The notes under the pieces: model-generated
Database searches by the model: none
Seen by the model: the letters and a program-made list of their open reading frames with translations, nothing else
Told to the model about the DNA's origin: nothing
Made by a program: the position numbers and the translations under genes
Shown: piece after piece, positions 1-9,262 of the stretch
How the letters are laid out: the number at the start of each line of letters is the position of its first letter
How positions within the stretch are numbered: the first letter of the stretch is position 1
From: Rhizobium etli CFN 42
GTDB taxonomy: Bacteria; Pseudomonadota; Alphaproteobacteria; Rhizobiales; Rhizobiaceae
Length of the DNA stretch: 64,000 nt
Assembly: GCF_000092045.1 (NCBI RefSeq)
Contig: NC_007761.1
Location: 4,039,501-4,103,500 of the forward strand
Direction of reading: 5' to 3'

Positions 1-711
1 AACGGGAGCATATACATTTGCCGCGTCAGACTTGGCAAACCAGATTTCCATGCGGTCGCTCTTGCTGAGATAGTCGATGTCCTTGCGACCCTTCTTGTAG
101 CCTGAGCGCGGCACGAAGCGAACGCCGCAGACGAGCGCCTTGCCTTTGAAGCCGTCGGTCTTGAAATCCTCGTCACCCTTCGGCGAGAGCACTAGATCCA
201 TGCGCGTCTCACCGTCGAAGATCGGCAGCGTCTGCGCGCAGATCTTGGTATCCCCGGTGAAGACCAGGCCGGAGATCGGATCAAGCACCGAACGCATGTC
301 GCCAGGCGTGACGTCGATCCAGTTCTTCGGCCGTTTCGGCGGCGGCGTCGTCGTCGCCGAGATGATGTTGCCATTGCGGTAGCTGACTTCGTAGACACGG
401 GCCTTCTTGCCGCTCTTGTAATAGAGCGAATACTTCAGCGCCTGCAGCCGATCATTGCGGACGACGCCGGTGACGCTGGTCTTTGCCGAGATCGTCTTGA
501 CGAGATCGGCAAGGCCGGCGGATTTGATATCGCCCGCAATCTTGTAAGAGTGATCGTCCTCGATCTGCGTCAGAAATGCCGCGCGCGCGATCGGCAGGCC
601 GGCAAGCGTCACCCGATAGATGGTCTGATGCTGGATTTCGGCCGCCGATGCCGGTATGGCAAGAAGTGCGGCGATGGCCGAAATGAAAACGCGTCTGCCC
701 GAATGAGCCAT
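1..711 (-). CDS. DUF3108 domain secreted protein (C-terminus cut by window edge)
   Basis: The frame is open from an ATG at 711 down to base 1, so the C-terminus lies outside the window (237 codons visible). The first ~23 residues are a signal peptide: a basic start, a hydrophobic ISAIAALLAIPA core and an ASAA cleavage region. The mature part reads as a DUF3108 protein, a family of periplasmic, probably beta-rich proteins of unknown function. It is divergent from rpmB with about 240 bp between them. Family assignment is from recognition of sequence character; no molecular function can be given. Confidence 0.75.
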   Translation of the reverse strand, partial: MAHSGRRVFISAIAALLAIPASAAEIQHQTIYRVTLAGLPIARAAFLTQIEDDHSYKIAGDIKSAGLADLVKTISAKTSVTGVVRNDRLQALKYSLYYKSGKKARVYEVSYRNGNIISATTTPPPKRPKNWIDVTPGDMRSVLDPISGLVFTGDTKICAQTLPIFDGETRMDLVLSPKGDEDFKTDGFKGKALVCGVRFVPRSGYKKGRKDIDYLSKSDRMEIWFAKSDAANVYAPV

Positions 712-827
712 GAGTGAAGCCTTGTCTTGCCGCGCGCCGGCAGCCCTGCCGAACGGTCTATACTCCTGCCTTGAAGCGAAGAAAACAGCAGCTTTTTGAC
801 GGAATTGCGGGAAAGGTCAAGGTTTGG

Positions 828-856
828 CTTGACGCGCTCAGCCTCTCTGACTATAG
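828..856 (+). promoter_or_regulatory. Housekeeping-type promoter of rpmB
   Basis: CTTGAC (828-833) and CTATAG (851-856) are separated by 17 bp, which closely matches the alphaproteobacterial sigma-70 consensus CTTGAC-N17-CTATAT. The site lies about 95 bp before the rpmB start and points toward it. It is the only strong candidate in the 712-951 intergenic region, which otherwise holds no gene. Confidence 0.6.
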
Positions 857-951
857 AACCGCAACTTTCCAATCATGCCTGTTGGATTGCGAGCCCGGTT
901 TTGCCGGGGACGGCAATTCGATGGGCCGAGAAAAACAAGAATAGGTGTTCA

Positions 952-1248
952 ATGTCCCGCGTGTGCGAATTGACCGGCAAGGCCGTCCTGACTGGTAACA
1001 ATGTCAGCCATGCCAACAACAAGACCAAGCGCCGGTTCCTGCCGAACCTGTGCCAGGTAACCCTGATTTCCGACGCTCTCAACCAGCGTTATCGTCTTCG
1101 CGTTTCGGCTGCGGCTCTTCGCTCCGTCGAACATCGTGGCGGCCTCGATGCCTTCCTGATCAAGGCAAGCGAAAACGAACTGTCGATGCGCGCGCGCCTG
1201 CTGCGCCGTCAGATTGTCAAGAAGACCGCCGAAGCCGCTGCTGCGTAA
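952..1248 (+). CDS. rpmB: 50S ribosomal protein L28
   Basis: 98 residues, the usual length of alphaproteobacterial L28. It starts [20 protein letters not shown], the typical L28 N-terminus, and contains the basic [10 protein letters not shown] segment. The ATG at 952 is chosen because the conserved N-terminus begins there, although the frame stays open upstream to 796. It is a structural protein of the large ribosomal subunit, transcribed alone from a consensus promoter and followed by a hairpin terminator candidate. Confidence 0.97.
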   Translation: MSRVCELTGKAVLTGNNVSHANNKTKRRFLPNLCQVTLISDALNQRYRLRVSAAALRSVEHRGGLDAFLIKASENELSMRARLLRRQIVKKTAEAAAA

Positions 1249-1273
1249 GCTTCTGCCCTCTTTCATACGGCTT

Positions 1274-1315
1274 CAAAAGGCTTGAACGGATAACACCGGA
1301 CAAGCCTTTTGCTTT
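1274..1315 (+). terminator. Hairpin terminator candidate after rpmB
   Basis: A perfect 11-bp inverted repeat (CAAAAGGCTTG at 1274-1284, CAAGCCTTTTG at 1301-1311) encloses a 16-nt loop and begins 26 nt after the rpmB stop. The T-run is weak (CCTTTTGCTTT), so termination may be partial. Confidence 0.55.
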
Positions 1316-1359
1316 GCCGGTTCAGCACTCCAACTGGTGGCATCACCCAGGATAAAAAA

Positions 1360-1995
1360 ATGCTGAAGACCCGCTATACGCTCGCCTATGTCGCACTGAT
1401 GACGCTTGTCGTCGTCGCCTCCAACTTCCTCGTCCAGTTTCCGCTGAACGCCGAAGTCGCGGGCATCAACTTGGCCGATATCCTGACCTGGGGCGCCTTC
1501 TCCTATCCAATCGCGTTCCTGATCACCGATCTGACCAACCGCCAGTTTGGCCCGCAGGCAGCCCGCAAGGTCGTTTTTGCCGGCTTCGTCGTCGGCGTGA
1601 CGCTGTCCTTCTTTACATCGGTGCCGCGCATCGCCACCGCCTCCGGCTCGGCCTATCTCGCCGGTCAATTGCTTGATATTGCTGTTTTCAACCGCCTTCG
1701 CCGCCAGGCATGGTGGCGCGCGCCGCTCTTGGGCTCGCTGATCGGCTCAGCGCTTGATACGGTGATGTTCTTTTCGCTTTCCTTCGCCGCGTTTTTCGTC
1801 TTCCTCGGCCCGAACGAGCCCTTTGCGTTGGAAGCGGCTCCCATCCTAGGCGTTTTCGCTGCCGAGGCGCCCCGCTGGATTTCCTGGGCGATCGGCGATT
1901 TCGCCGTCAAGATGATCGTCGGCCTTGTTATGCTGCTGCCCTATGGCGCGCTCATGAACGTGCTGCGGCCAATGCAGCCTGCCCGCGCCAGCTGA
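1360..1995 (+). CDS. Queuosine precursor transporter (YhhQ/VUT family, DUF165)
   Basis: 211 residues from the ATG at 1360, about the usual size for this integral membrane family. The protein begins MLKTRYTLAYVALMTLVVVASN and carries several hydrophobic segments, with the family-typical NFLVQFP and SYPIAFLITDLTNRQFGP regions around residues 20-65. YhhQ proteins import queuosine precursors (preQ0/preQ1) through the inner membrane for tRNA modification. The frame is open upstream to 1309, but the family N-terminus starts at 1360. No que gene is adjacent. Confidence 0.85.
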   Translation: MLKTRYTLAYVALMTLVVVASNFLVQFPLNAEVAGINLADILTWGAFSYPIAFLITDLTNRQFGPQAARKVVFAGFVVGVTLSFFTSVPRIATASGSAYLAGQLLDIAVFNRLRRQAWWRAPLLGSLIGSALDTVMFFSLSFAAFFVFLGPNEPFALEAAPILGVFAAEAPRWISWAIGDFAVKMIVGLVMLLPYGALMNVLRPMQPARAS

Positions 1996-2010
1996 ACACG
2001 CCGGAGAAGT

Positions 2011-2577
2011 TCACCGGCGCCGGCGGACCGCGCCAGCGGCGATGGCGGGGTGCAGCAGAACCTCCGTGAGCAGATTGTCGATGTCTCGCGACGAATCGAG
2101 CCGCAGCACCGGCACGGTCTGCGTTTCCAGCCATTCCTCATGCGCCGCGAGGCTGCGGCGCTCGGGGCCGGCGGTATCGTAGCTTGCTGCCCATTCCAGG
2201 AATTCTCCGCTTTTCACTTCCATGTCGCCGCCAGGCCCGATCCGGTGTCCGTATCGAGTCGCCTCGCGCGCACGGATTCGCGCCATGCGAAGCTCCGGCT
2301 CAATCCTGACGAACACAATCAGATCGTAGAGCCGCTCGAGCGGTCTTCCCCATTTCAGCGCCGATCCTGAAAGAATCCAGCCGCCGGGCCGCCGCGTCTC
2401 CTCGAGCAGCAGCCTTATGCGCTCGTCGGCATCCCGCGGTGTCGTGAACGGCGGATCAGTCGGCAGCCAAAAGAAATCATCGGTGTCGAGATGGGCGATA
2501 TCCAGCTTTTCGGCAAGCGCGCGACCGAGCGACGTGGTGCCGGAACCGGACGCACCCATCACATGAATATGCACCAT
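2011..2577 (-). CDS. P-loop nucleotide kinase-like protein (adenylate-kinase fold)
   Basis: 188 residues from the ATG at 2577, which is preceded by a good GGAGGA ribosome site. The N-terminus is a beta strand followed by a Walker A loop, GASGSGTTSL (residues ~7-16), then LDTDDFFWLPTDPPF, the acceptor-side motif of small ATP-dependent kinases. The frame is open upstream to 2634, but those residues fit no family. The substrate is unknown; this type is usually annotated as an AAA-family ATPase or adenylate-kinase-like protein. It is the last gene of the minus-strand run that includes cobS and cobT, which may be coincidental. Confidence 0.7.
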   Translation of the reverse strand: MVHIHVMGASGSGTTSLGRALAEKLDIAHLDTDDFFWLPTDPPFTTPRDADERIRLLLEETRRPGGWILSGSALKWGRPLERLYDLIVFVRIEPELRMARIRAREATRYGHRIGPGGDMEVKSGEFLEWAASYDTAGPERRSLAAHEEWLETQTVPVLRLDSSRDIDNLLTEVLLHPAIAAGAVRRRR

Positions 2578-2640
2578 GATTTTCCTCCGAAAACCGCCGC
2601 TTCTGCGATACCACCAGCGGGATAACCGAGGCATGTGATG

Positions 2641-3675
2641 TTAATCTGACGATCCGAGCAATTGCGGCTCTTCGGCGAGCCGGAATTCCAGCATCAGATT
2701 ACGCTGCAGAATGGAATGGTTGTCATCCGACACCAGAACGATATGGGTGGTGCCGTCGGCCGCCTGAAAAGCATCAAGACCTTCCATATTGTCGATCTGC
2801 GAACTGAAATTGCCTTCGAGCAGCAATTCGCCCTCGACCACGGCCCCGGGCCTGACATCGGCGCCCTTGATGCGGCGAAGGCGCATGCCGATGCCCTCGG
2901 CCATGTTGAAGCGGCGTTCGAGCAGCAGCAGGTCGCCGTTCGGCAGGAAGGTCCCGTCGGTGACGTCGAAACTCCCGTCCCGCGCCACCGCAAAACGCCC
3001 TTTCAGCGGCCCGCTGAGAATCGCCGCCACCCGGTTGCCCTCGCCGTCGAGGCCGCGCTCCGAGACCACAACCACACCGCCCTTGAGCGGGCTCGATGGG
3101 GGCGCAACAGCAATCGTCTCGATGCCGCGATTGTCCTTCAGCATCTTGCGCGGAATGAGGAGCGGAAGGGTGCCGATCGCCCGCGATTCGGCAAAGCCTG
3201 GATCGGGATAGATATCGACCCGATGATCTTGCTCGAAGGAGACCAGAATCCGGTCGCCGTCGAGCGCCAGGCCCTCGGCATCCATATATCCCTTGCCTTC
3301 CAAACTCAGGCCTGCACGGTTCTTCATCGGAATGATCTCGATATCCGAAAGGCCCGAGAGCTTGCCCTTGGCATCGCGCTCGATGCTGCCGGTCAGCCAC
3401 TGGCCGGTATCGAGCACGACCACGAAATGCCTCTGGTCCGGCCGAAAACGGATGGAGGAAAGCGAGCCGAACAGCGCCTTGCCGGAAACCATCTCCAGCC
3501 CGCCGAGAAATTCCAGCGATCCGAATTTCGTCTCCGAAGAGCCGATCCTGAACTCTGATATTTGCCGGCTAATGACCGACGCCTCGCCGCCGGCCCATGA
3601 GGGACAAGCGCCTGTTGCGATGCAAAGAGCAATCGACGCCGCATGGCAGAGGCGCTTGCCTGTCATTCCGGACAT
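2641..3675 (-). CDS. Secreted esterase-like activity of phytase family protein
   Basis: 344 residues. An N-terminal signal peptide (LCHAASIALCIATGACPSWA, residues ~9-28) directs export; a Cys sits inside it, but the context is not a clear lipobox. The rest is beta-rich and matches the phytase-like esterase domain family (beta-propeller fold), with segments such as DTGQWLTGSI, SLEGKGYMDAEGLAL and SDDNHSILQ. Enzymatic activity has been assumed for the family, not shown here. The gene starts 15 bp after the cobT stop on the same strand, so the two may be cotranscribed. ATGs at 3675 and 3666 are both possible. Confidence 0.75.
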   Translation of the reverse strand: MSGMTGKRLCHAASIALCIATGACPSWAGGEASVISRQISEFRIGSSETKFGSLEFLGGLEMVSGKALFGSLSSIRFRPDQRHFVVVLDTGQWLTGSIERDAKGKLSGLSDIEIIPMKNRAGLSLEGKGYMDAEGLALDGDRILVSFEQDHRVDIYPDPGFAESRAIGTLPLLIPRKMLKDNRGIETIAVAPPSSPLKGGVVVVSERGLDGEGNRVAAILSGPLKGRFAVARDGSFDVTDGTFLPNGDLLLLERRFNMAEGIGMRLRRIKGADVRPGAVVEGELLLEGNFSSQIDNMEGLDAFQAADGTTHIVLVSDDNHSILQRNLMLEFRLAEEPQLLGSSD

Positions 3676-3690
3676 TTCCCTGAAGCGGCG

Positions 3691-5592
3691 TCAGCCGGCA
3701 CGGCGCAGCCGGCCGCCGCGCGGCTGGGCGGATTGATCTTCGAAAAGCGAGGCAAGCTGCTCGGTCATCGCGCCGGCAAGCTCGTCGGCATCGACGATCG
3801 TCACGGCCCGGCGGTAGTAGCGCGTCACGTCGTGCCCGATCCCGATCGCCAGCAGTTCCACTGGTGAACGCGTCTCGATCCGTTCGATGACGGCGCGCAG
3901 ATGCCGCTCCAGATAATTGCCGGGATTGACCGACAGCGTCGAATCGTCCACCGGCGCCCCATCCGAGATCATCATCAGGATGCGGCGCTGTTCGCGGCGC
4001 GCAAGCAGGCGGTTATGCGCCCAGATCAGCGCCTCGCCGTCGATGTTTTCCTTCAGCAGGCCCTCGCGCATCATCAGCCCGAGATTGGCGCGCGCCCGCC
4101 GCCATGGCGCATCAGCTGATTTGTAGATGATGTGGCGCAGGTCGTTGAGCCGGCCCGGTGTCTGCGGCTTGCCGCCGGCAAGCCAGGTCTCACGCGCCTG
4201 CCCGCCTTTCCAGGCCTTTGTCGTAAAGCCGAGGATCTCGACCTTGACGCCGCAGCGCTCCAGCGTGCGGGCAAGAATGTCGGCGCAGGTGGCGGCAACC
4301 GTGATCGGTCGGCCGCGCATCGAGCCGGAATTGTCGATGAGGAGGGTGACGACCGTATCGCGGAACTGCGTGTCGCGCTCCATCTTGAAGGAGAGCGCCT
4401 GCATCGGATCGATGATGATGCGCTGCAGCCGGGCCGGATCGAGATAACCTTCCTCCAGGTCAAAATCCCAGGAGCGGTTCTGCTGCGCCATCAGACGGCG
4501 CTGCAGCCGGTTGGCAAGGCGGCCGACGGCGCCCTGCAGATGCGCCAGCTGCTTGTCGAGGAAGGCGCGCAGGCGCTCCAGCTCAGCGGCGTCGCAGAGC
4601 TCCTCGGCGGTGATGATCTCGTCGAACTCTTCGGTATAGACGTGATAATCGACCTTCTCGTTGAAATCGGCGAATGGCGTGTTCGGACGGCGGGTCTCGC
4701 CAGGCGTTTCCGAATCGTCCTCGCCCTCCTCCATCATGTCGTCGTCGGAGATTTCGGCGCCTTCGGTCTCGCCGTCTTCCATCTGCTCGTCGGAGACTTC
4801 GCTGTCCTCGACGGGCGCGGCATCGGTGCCGGCATCCTCGTCGACCTCGTCCTGATCCTGCTCGTCGCCGCTCGGCTGGTCTTCCTGCTCCGACTGATCG
4901 TCATTGTCGGCTTGGCTGTCGTCGTCGCCGTATTCCTCGGCCATCTCCATGGCCGACAGCATGTTGCGGATCACCTTGGCGAAGGCCTGCTGGTCATTGA
5001 TCGCGCCCGACAGGTTGTCGAGCTCGGAGCCCGCCTTGTCCTCGATGAAGCCGCGCCAGAGGTCGAGCACCTTGCCGGCGGAGGCCGGCGGGCGCTGGCC
5101 GGTCAGCTTCTCACGCACCATCATCGCGACGGCTTCGCCGATCGGTGCGTCTTCCTGGCGCTCGATGCCGGTGAAATTCGCCTTGGAATATTTCTCCTCG
5201 GTCATCGAGCGCAGGTTCGACGCCATGCCCTCCATGCGCAGCGCGCCGATCGATTCGACGCGCGCCTGCTCGACCGCGTCGAAGATCACCCGGGCGTCCG
5301 AGCCCTGCGGCGCCATCGTCGCATGCACCTTCTCGTCATGGCAGGCCAGCCGCAGCGCCATGGAATCGCCGAGCCCGCGGGTGACCGCCAGCTCATGCGC
5401 CGTCGGCCGCTTGGAAAGCTCCGGCAGGCGGATGCGCTCGCCGGTCATCCCCGGCCGTTCATTGGCGAAGGTTACCTCGACATCGCCGTCGCCGGCGACC
5501 GAGCGCACGCAGCCGGATATCGCCCGGCGCAGCGGCTCGACATCGACAGGCGCACCGGGCTTTGCTTTCGAATTGTCACCGCGAGCTGCCAT
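3691..5592 (-). CDS. cobT: Aerobic cobaltochelatase subunit CobT
   Basis: 633 residues, the normal length. CobT joins CobS in an AAA+ chaperone-like complex that works with CobN to insert cobalt into hydrogenobyrinic acid a,c-diamide in the aerobic cobalamin pathway. Visible parts are an N-terminal domain, a long Asp/Glu-rich linker (residues ~221-304), and a C-terminal von Willebrand A domain with the MIDAS motif DNSGSMRG at residue ~417. cobS lies 12 bp upstream, so the pair is one transcription unit. cobN is not in the window. Confidence 0.95.
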   Translation of the reverse strand: MAARGDNSKAKPGAPVDVEPLRRAISGCVRSVAGDGDVEVTFANERPGMTGERIRLPELSKRPTAHELAVTRGLGDSMALRLACHDEKVHATMAPQGSDARVIFDAVEQARVESIGALRMEGMASNLRSMTEEKYSKANFTGIERQEDAPIGEAVAMMVREKLTGQRPPASAGKVLDLWRGFIEDKAGSELDNLSGAINDQQAFAKVIRNMLSAMEMAEEYGDDDSQADNDDQSEQEDQPSGDEQDQDEVDEDAGTDAAPVEDSEVSDEQMEDGETEGAEISDDDMMEEGEDDSETPGETRRPNTPFADFNEKVDYHVYTEEFDEIITAEELCDAAELERLRAFLDKQLAHLQGAVGRLANRLQRRLMAQQNRSWDFDLEEGYLDPARLQRIIIDPMQALSFKMERDTQFRDTVVTLLIDNSGSMRGRPITVAATCADILARTLERCGVKVEILGFTTKAWKGGQARETWLAGGKPQTPGRLNDLRHIIYKSADAPWRRARANLGLMMREGLLKENIDGEALIWAHNRLLARREQRRILMMISDGAPVDDSTLSVNPGNYLERHLRAVIERIETRSPVELLAIGIGHDVTRYYRRAVTIVDADELAGAMTEQLASLFEDQSAQPRGGRLRRAG

Positions 5593-5604
5593 GATCGGTC
5601 GGTC

Positions 5605-6597
5605 TCAGGCTCCGAGAACGATGTTTGCGGCACTTTCCTTCAGCTCGACACCGAAGGCGCGCTGATAGTGCTCGGCCACCAGCGGGCGCTCCAGCTCGTC
5701 GCACTTGTTGAGGAAGGTGGTGCGGAAGGCAAAGGCGAGATCGCCGAAGATCTCCGCGTTTTCAGCCCAGGTGATGACCGTGCGCGGGCTCATGACGGTG
5801 GAGAGATCGCCGTTCATGAAGGCGGCACGCGTCAGGTCGGCAACCCGCACCATCTTCGACACGGTCTCACGGCCTTCTCTGTCCTTGCCGAAGCTCTTCA
5901 CCTTGGCGGCGACGATATTCACTTCGTGATCATGCGGCAGGTAGTTCAGCGTCGTGACGATCGACCAGCGGTCCATCTGCGCCTGGTTGATCTGCTGCGT
6001 GCCGTGATAAAGGCCCGTGGTATCACCGAGGCCGATCGTATTGGCGGTCGCAAACAGGCGGAAAGCCGGGTGCGGCCGGATGACGCGGCTCTGATCGAGC
6101 AGCGTCAGGCGGCCGGAGGATTCGAGCACGCGCTGGATGACGAACATCACGTCGGGACGGCCGGCATCATATTCGTCGAAGACGAGGGCGACATTGTGCT
6201 GATAGGCCCAGGGCAGGATACCGTCCTTGAATTCGGTGACCTGCAGCCCGTCCTTGACGACGATTGCGTCCTTGCCGACGAGATCGATACGGCTGACATG
6301 GCTGTCGAGGTTGATGCGCACGCAAGGCCAGTTAAGCCGTGCCGCCACCTGTTCGATATGCGAAGACTTGCCGGTGCCGTGATAGCCGGAGATCATCACG
6401 CGTCGGTTATGGGCAAAGCCTGCGAGAATGGCTAGCGTCGTGTCGCGGTCGAACAGATAGTCGGGATCGAGGTCCGGCACATAGGCGTCGCCCTTGCTGT
6501 AGGCGGGAACGCGGATGTCCGAATCGATGCCGAAGGTCTCGCGAACCGAAACGGTGGTGTCGGGCAGTTCAGATATATCCAGATCGATCTTGCTCAT
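5605..6597 (-). CDS. cobS: Aerobic cobaltochelatase subunit CobS (AAA+ ATPase)
   Basis: 330 residues. It is a MoxR/CobS type AAA+ ATPase with Walker [10 protein letters not shown] (residue ~72), Walker [11 protein letters not shown] (residue ~140) and a sensor-like FATANT. It powers cobalt insertion with CobT and CobN. Two ATGs occur in tandem (6600 and 6597); the second has better spacing from the GGAG at the ribosome site. The upstream gap is about 300 bp and shows no recognisable cobalamin riboswitch. Confidence 0.95.
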   Translation of the reverse strand: MSKIDLDISELPDTTVSVRETFGIDSDIRVPAYSKGDAYVPDLDPDYLFDRDTTLAILAGFAHNRRVMISGYHGTGKSSHIEQVAARLNWPCVRINLDSHVSRIDLVGKDAIVVKDGLQVTEFKDGILPWAYQHNVALVFDEYDAGRPDVMFVIQRVLESSGRLTLLDQSRVIRPHPAFRLFATANTIGLGDTTGLYHGTQQINQAQMDRWSIVTTLNYLPHDHEVNIVAAKVKSFGKDREGRETVSKMVRVADLTRAAFMNGDLSTVMSPRTVITWAENAEIFGDLAFAFRTTFLNKCDELERPLVAEHYQRAFGVELKESAANIVLGA

Positions 6598-6902
6598 CAT
6601 GTCTCCAAGGCGGGTGATGCCACCCGGCCATACTGTCTCAGGCCATGTCGCAACCGTGACGCCGCGATTATCTCCGCGCCCGTCCAGGTCGGAACGTCGG
6701 CGATACTTCTCCGGGACTGAAACGAAACCTCGGCGGGATGATGACCGCTTGCGAGCATTCTTGAAAGAGTCCCGGACAAGAAACGCCGCGTCCGGAAGGT
6801 CGGCGGAGGCGATGGGTAAACACGCAAATAGGAGCCGCGTTTGCCTGCGGCCTCAGCCGATTTGGACCATACCCGATTGAAGCCTAAGAGCAAGGACGGG
6901 AA
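6598..6902. other. Intergenic region upstream of cobS
   Basis: About 305 bp between the dnaJ-like gene and cobS. I looked for a cobalamin riboswitch (B12 box) and a strong promoter and saw neither. Short open frames here have no ribosome site or recognisable product. It probably holds the cobS promoter, unidentified. Confidence 0.4.
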
Positions 6903-7520
6903 TTAACAAAAACCATTCTGCTTCAACAATTGATAGGCCTGGATGACGGCGCGGAAACGCTCCTCCGAGCCGCGGTCACCGCCATTGGCATCCGGATGGT
7001 GCTTCTTGACCAGTTCCTTGTAGCGGCTCTTGATCTCCGCCGACGTCGCATTGGTATGCAGCCCCATCGTATCGAAGGCCTTGCTTTCCAACGATTTCAG
7101 TTTGCGCGCCTGAGGAAACCGCGGCCCGCTGCCCTTGCCGCCTTCCTTGACGAAGCCGAAGGGATCACGAACGCGGGTATAGGCGCCGGAGCGGACTTCC
7201 GAATGCAGCGGACTGTCCTTCGCCGATTTGTTGACGCCGACGGTCCATGTCGGCCGGTGGCCGGTGATCGCCTCTTTCTGGTATCGGGCGATCTCGCCGT
7301 CCGAAAGACCGGAGAAATAGTTGTAACCCTTGTTGTATTCCTTGACGTGCTCGAAACAGAACAAAAAGAACTGGCCTTCCGCATTGCGTCCGACGGGGGC
7401 GCGATGCGAACCTTTCTTGTCGCAGCCGTCCCACTGGCAGGTAGGCGGTGCCTGCTCGGCCTCCTGCTCGCGTTTGCGGCGTGTTCGGATGCGGTCGAAG
7501 TATTTGGAATCAAGTCTCAT
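6903..7520 (-). CDS. J-domain protein (DnaJ-like, C-terminal J domain)
   Basis: 205 residues from the ATG at 7520 (MRLDSKYFDRIRTRRKREQE). The J domain is at the C-terminus (residues ~150-205) and contains the required HPD tripeptide (KKHHPDANGG), which stimulates DnaK ATPase. The N-terminal part has a CQWDGCDKKGSHRAP segment that could bind metal. Such short J proteins are common in Rhizobiales next to bolA and cobST; the client is unknown. The frame is open further upstream, but that stretch is antisense to bolA. Confidence 0.85.
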   Translation of the reverse strand: MRLDSKYFDRIRTRRKREQEAEQAPPTCQWDGCDKKGSHRAPVGRNAEGQFFLFCFEHVKEYNKGYNYFSGLSDGEIARYQKEAITGHRPTWTVGVNKSAKDSPLHSEVRSGAYTRVRDPFGFVKEGGKGSGPRFPQARKLKSLESKAFDTMGLHTNATSAEIKSRYKELVKKHHPDANGGDRGSEERFRAVIQAYQLLKQNGFC

Positions 7521-7622
7521 GGCGGCGCTGATTATGGGGCTGTCGGAAGGCGACAACAAGAATTGACAAATGGGAATGTTGCTGGCTTGGTGGGAACCCC
7601 TTTCGCGCAACAGCAAGACCGG

Positions 7623-7907
7623 ATGATGACTCTCAGGACCCGCATCGAAGAGAAACTTGTCGAAGCCTTCGCCCCCGAACGCCTGAGCGTCATCGACGAA
7701 AGCCATCTGCATGCCGGCCACCAGCCCGATATCACAGGCACCGGCGAAACCCACATGCGGGTGAGGATCGTTTCGGCGAAATTCGCCGGCCTGTCGCGGC
7801 TGGCCCGCCACCGGGCGATCACCGAACTGCTGAAGCCGGAACTCGATGCCGGCCTGCACGCGCTGGCCGTCGAACCGGCGGCACCCGGCGAGGCGACACG
7901 CTGGTAG
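7623..7907 (+). CDS. BolA family protein
   Basis: 94 residues from the first of two tandem ATGs (7623, 7626). It carries the BolA signature: SHLHAGH around residue 27, THMRVRIVSAKFAG, and the RHRAITELLKPEL helix. BolA proteins partner with monothiol glutaredoxins in Fe-S cluster and iron handling and can act as regulators. It is divergent from the J-domain gene with about 100 bp between the starts, an arrangement I recall from other rhizobia. Confidence 0.9.
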   Translation: MMTLRTRIEEKLVEAFAPERLSVIDESHLHAGHQPDITGTGETHMRVRIVSAKFAGLSRLARHRAITELLKPELDAGLHALAVEPAAPGEATRW

Positions 7908-7951
7908 AACCGCAGCTCATATAGGAACCGGTTGCCTTCGCGCCAAGCCGA

Positions 7952-9262
7952 TCAGGCCGGTTTTGTGCCGTCTTCCCCAGCCGGGCGGATGCGCAGCTTG
8001 GTGATGCGGTTCTTCTCCCGCTTCATGACGACGAAACGTTTGCCATAAAAGGTGAAGGCCTGGCGCTCTTCCGGAATGGTCATCGATTCATGGATGACGA
8101 GGCCGGCGATCGTCGTTGCCTCCTCGTCGGGCAGGTTCCAGTCGAGCGCACGGTTGAGGTCGCGGATCGGCACGCCGCCGTCGACGACGATGGAACCATC
8201 CGCCTCCTGGCGCACGCCTTGAATCTCGATGTCGTGCTCGTCGGAAATGTCGCCGACGATTTCCTCGAGAATATCCTCCAGCGTGACGATGCCCTGCACC
8301 TCGCCATATTCGTCGACGACGACGGCGAAATGCTGCTTGCGCCGCAGGAAGGCGTTGAGCTGGTCCTCGAGATTGGTGCTGTCCGGCACGAACCACGGCT
8401 TCTGCGCGATCTTCACGATGTCGAGATTCTGCGGCTCCATGTTCGGCTCGGCCAATGCCCGCAAGAGATCCTTGGCGTGGACGACGCCGATGATGTTGTC
8501 GATCGTGCCGCGCCACAGCGGCATGCGCGTATAGGGACTTTCGAGAATGGCGCGCACCACTGCCTCCGGCGGATCGTCGGCATTGATCGCCCGCATCTTG
8601 GTGCGGTGGACCATGATGTCGGAGAGTTCCAGCTGGCTGAGGTCGAGCACGCCGCCGAGGCGGTCGCGGTCGGCCTTCACCACCGATCCCTCGCGGTGCA
8701 GCAGATCGACGGCGCCGCGCAGCTCCTCATGCGCCGTCAGCATCGATACCTCCCGCGAAAGATTGATGCCGAACAGCGCCAGGATCTGCCGCACAACCGC
8801 ATTGACGAAGGAGGACACCGGGCCGACGGTGGCGACGAAGAGTCTGGTGGGAAATGCGACCGCAAGCGCGAAGCGTTCCGGCGCCGAGATCGCCCAGCTC
8901 TTCGGCAGCACTTCCGCGAAGATGACGAGGATGATGGTCATGGCGAGCGTCGCCAGCGCTACACCCGAACTGCCGAACAGCCCGAGAAATAGGCTAGTGG
9001 CGATCGAGGAGGAGAGGATGTTGGCAAGATTGTTGCCGATCAGCAGCGTACCGATCAGGCGGTCCCGCCGTTCGATCAGCTGCCGGACGAGGCCGGCCCG
9101 TTCGTCACCATTGACCTCAAGCGTATGAATGCGGCTGCGCGAAACGGCGGTGAGAGCAGTCTCCGTGCCGGAAAAGAAGGCGGACATCAGCACGAGCGCC
9201 GTGATCGAAAGGATCTCCGGCCAATAGACCGCGAGAAATGTCAGAGCGCCTTCGATCGTCAA
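7952..9262 (-). CDS. CNNM/CorC (HlyC-like) membrane protein with CBS pair
   Basis: 436 residues. The N-terminal ~180 form a DUF21/CNNM transmembrane domain (several hydrophobic stretches; AFFSGTETALTAVSRSR near residue 28). Two CBS repeats follow (LPLWRG..DNIIGVVHAKDLL and FAVVVDEYGEVQGIVTLEDI), then a C-terminal CorC_HlyC domain. The family is linked to Mg/Co efflux or Mg homeostasis; the hemolysin name is historical. The start overlaps the aroB stop by 4 bp (ATGA), which implies translational coupling to aroK-aroB. Confidence 0.9.
   Translation of the reverse strand: MTIEGALTFLAVYWPEILSITALVLMSAFFSGTETALTAVSRSRIHTLEVNGDERAGLVRQLIERRDRLIGTLLIGNNLANILSSSIATSLFLGLFGSSGVALATLAMTIILVIFAEVLPKSWAISAPERFALAVAFPTRLFVATVGPVSSFVNAVVRQILALFGINLSREVSMLTAHEELRGAVDLLHREGSVVKADRDRLGGVLDLSQLELSDIMVHRTKMRAINADDPPEAVVRAILESPYTRMPLWRGTIDNIIGVVHAKDLLRALAEPNMEPQNLDIVKIAQKPWFVPDSTNLEDQLNAFLRRKQHFAVVVDEYGEVQGIVTLEDILEEIVGDISDEHDIEIQGVRQEADGSIVVDGGVPIRDLNRALDWNLPDEEATTIAGLVIHESMTIPEERQAFTFYGKRFVVMKREKNRITKLRIRPAGEDGTKPA

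Noticed and set aside
4132-6435. 767-codon plus-strand open frame
   Set aside because: Antisense to cobT and cobS. The GC-rich third-position pattern of the real genes leaves this frame open; it has no domain or ribosome site.
6598-6902. Cobalamin riboswitch upstream of cobS
   Set aside because: I looked for B12-box-like conserved stretches and found none.
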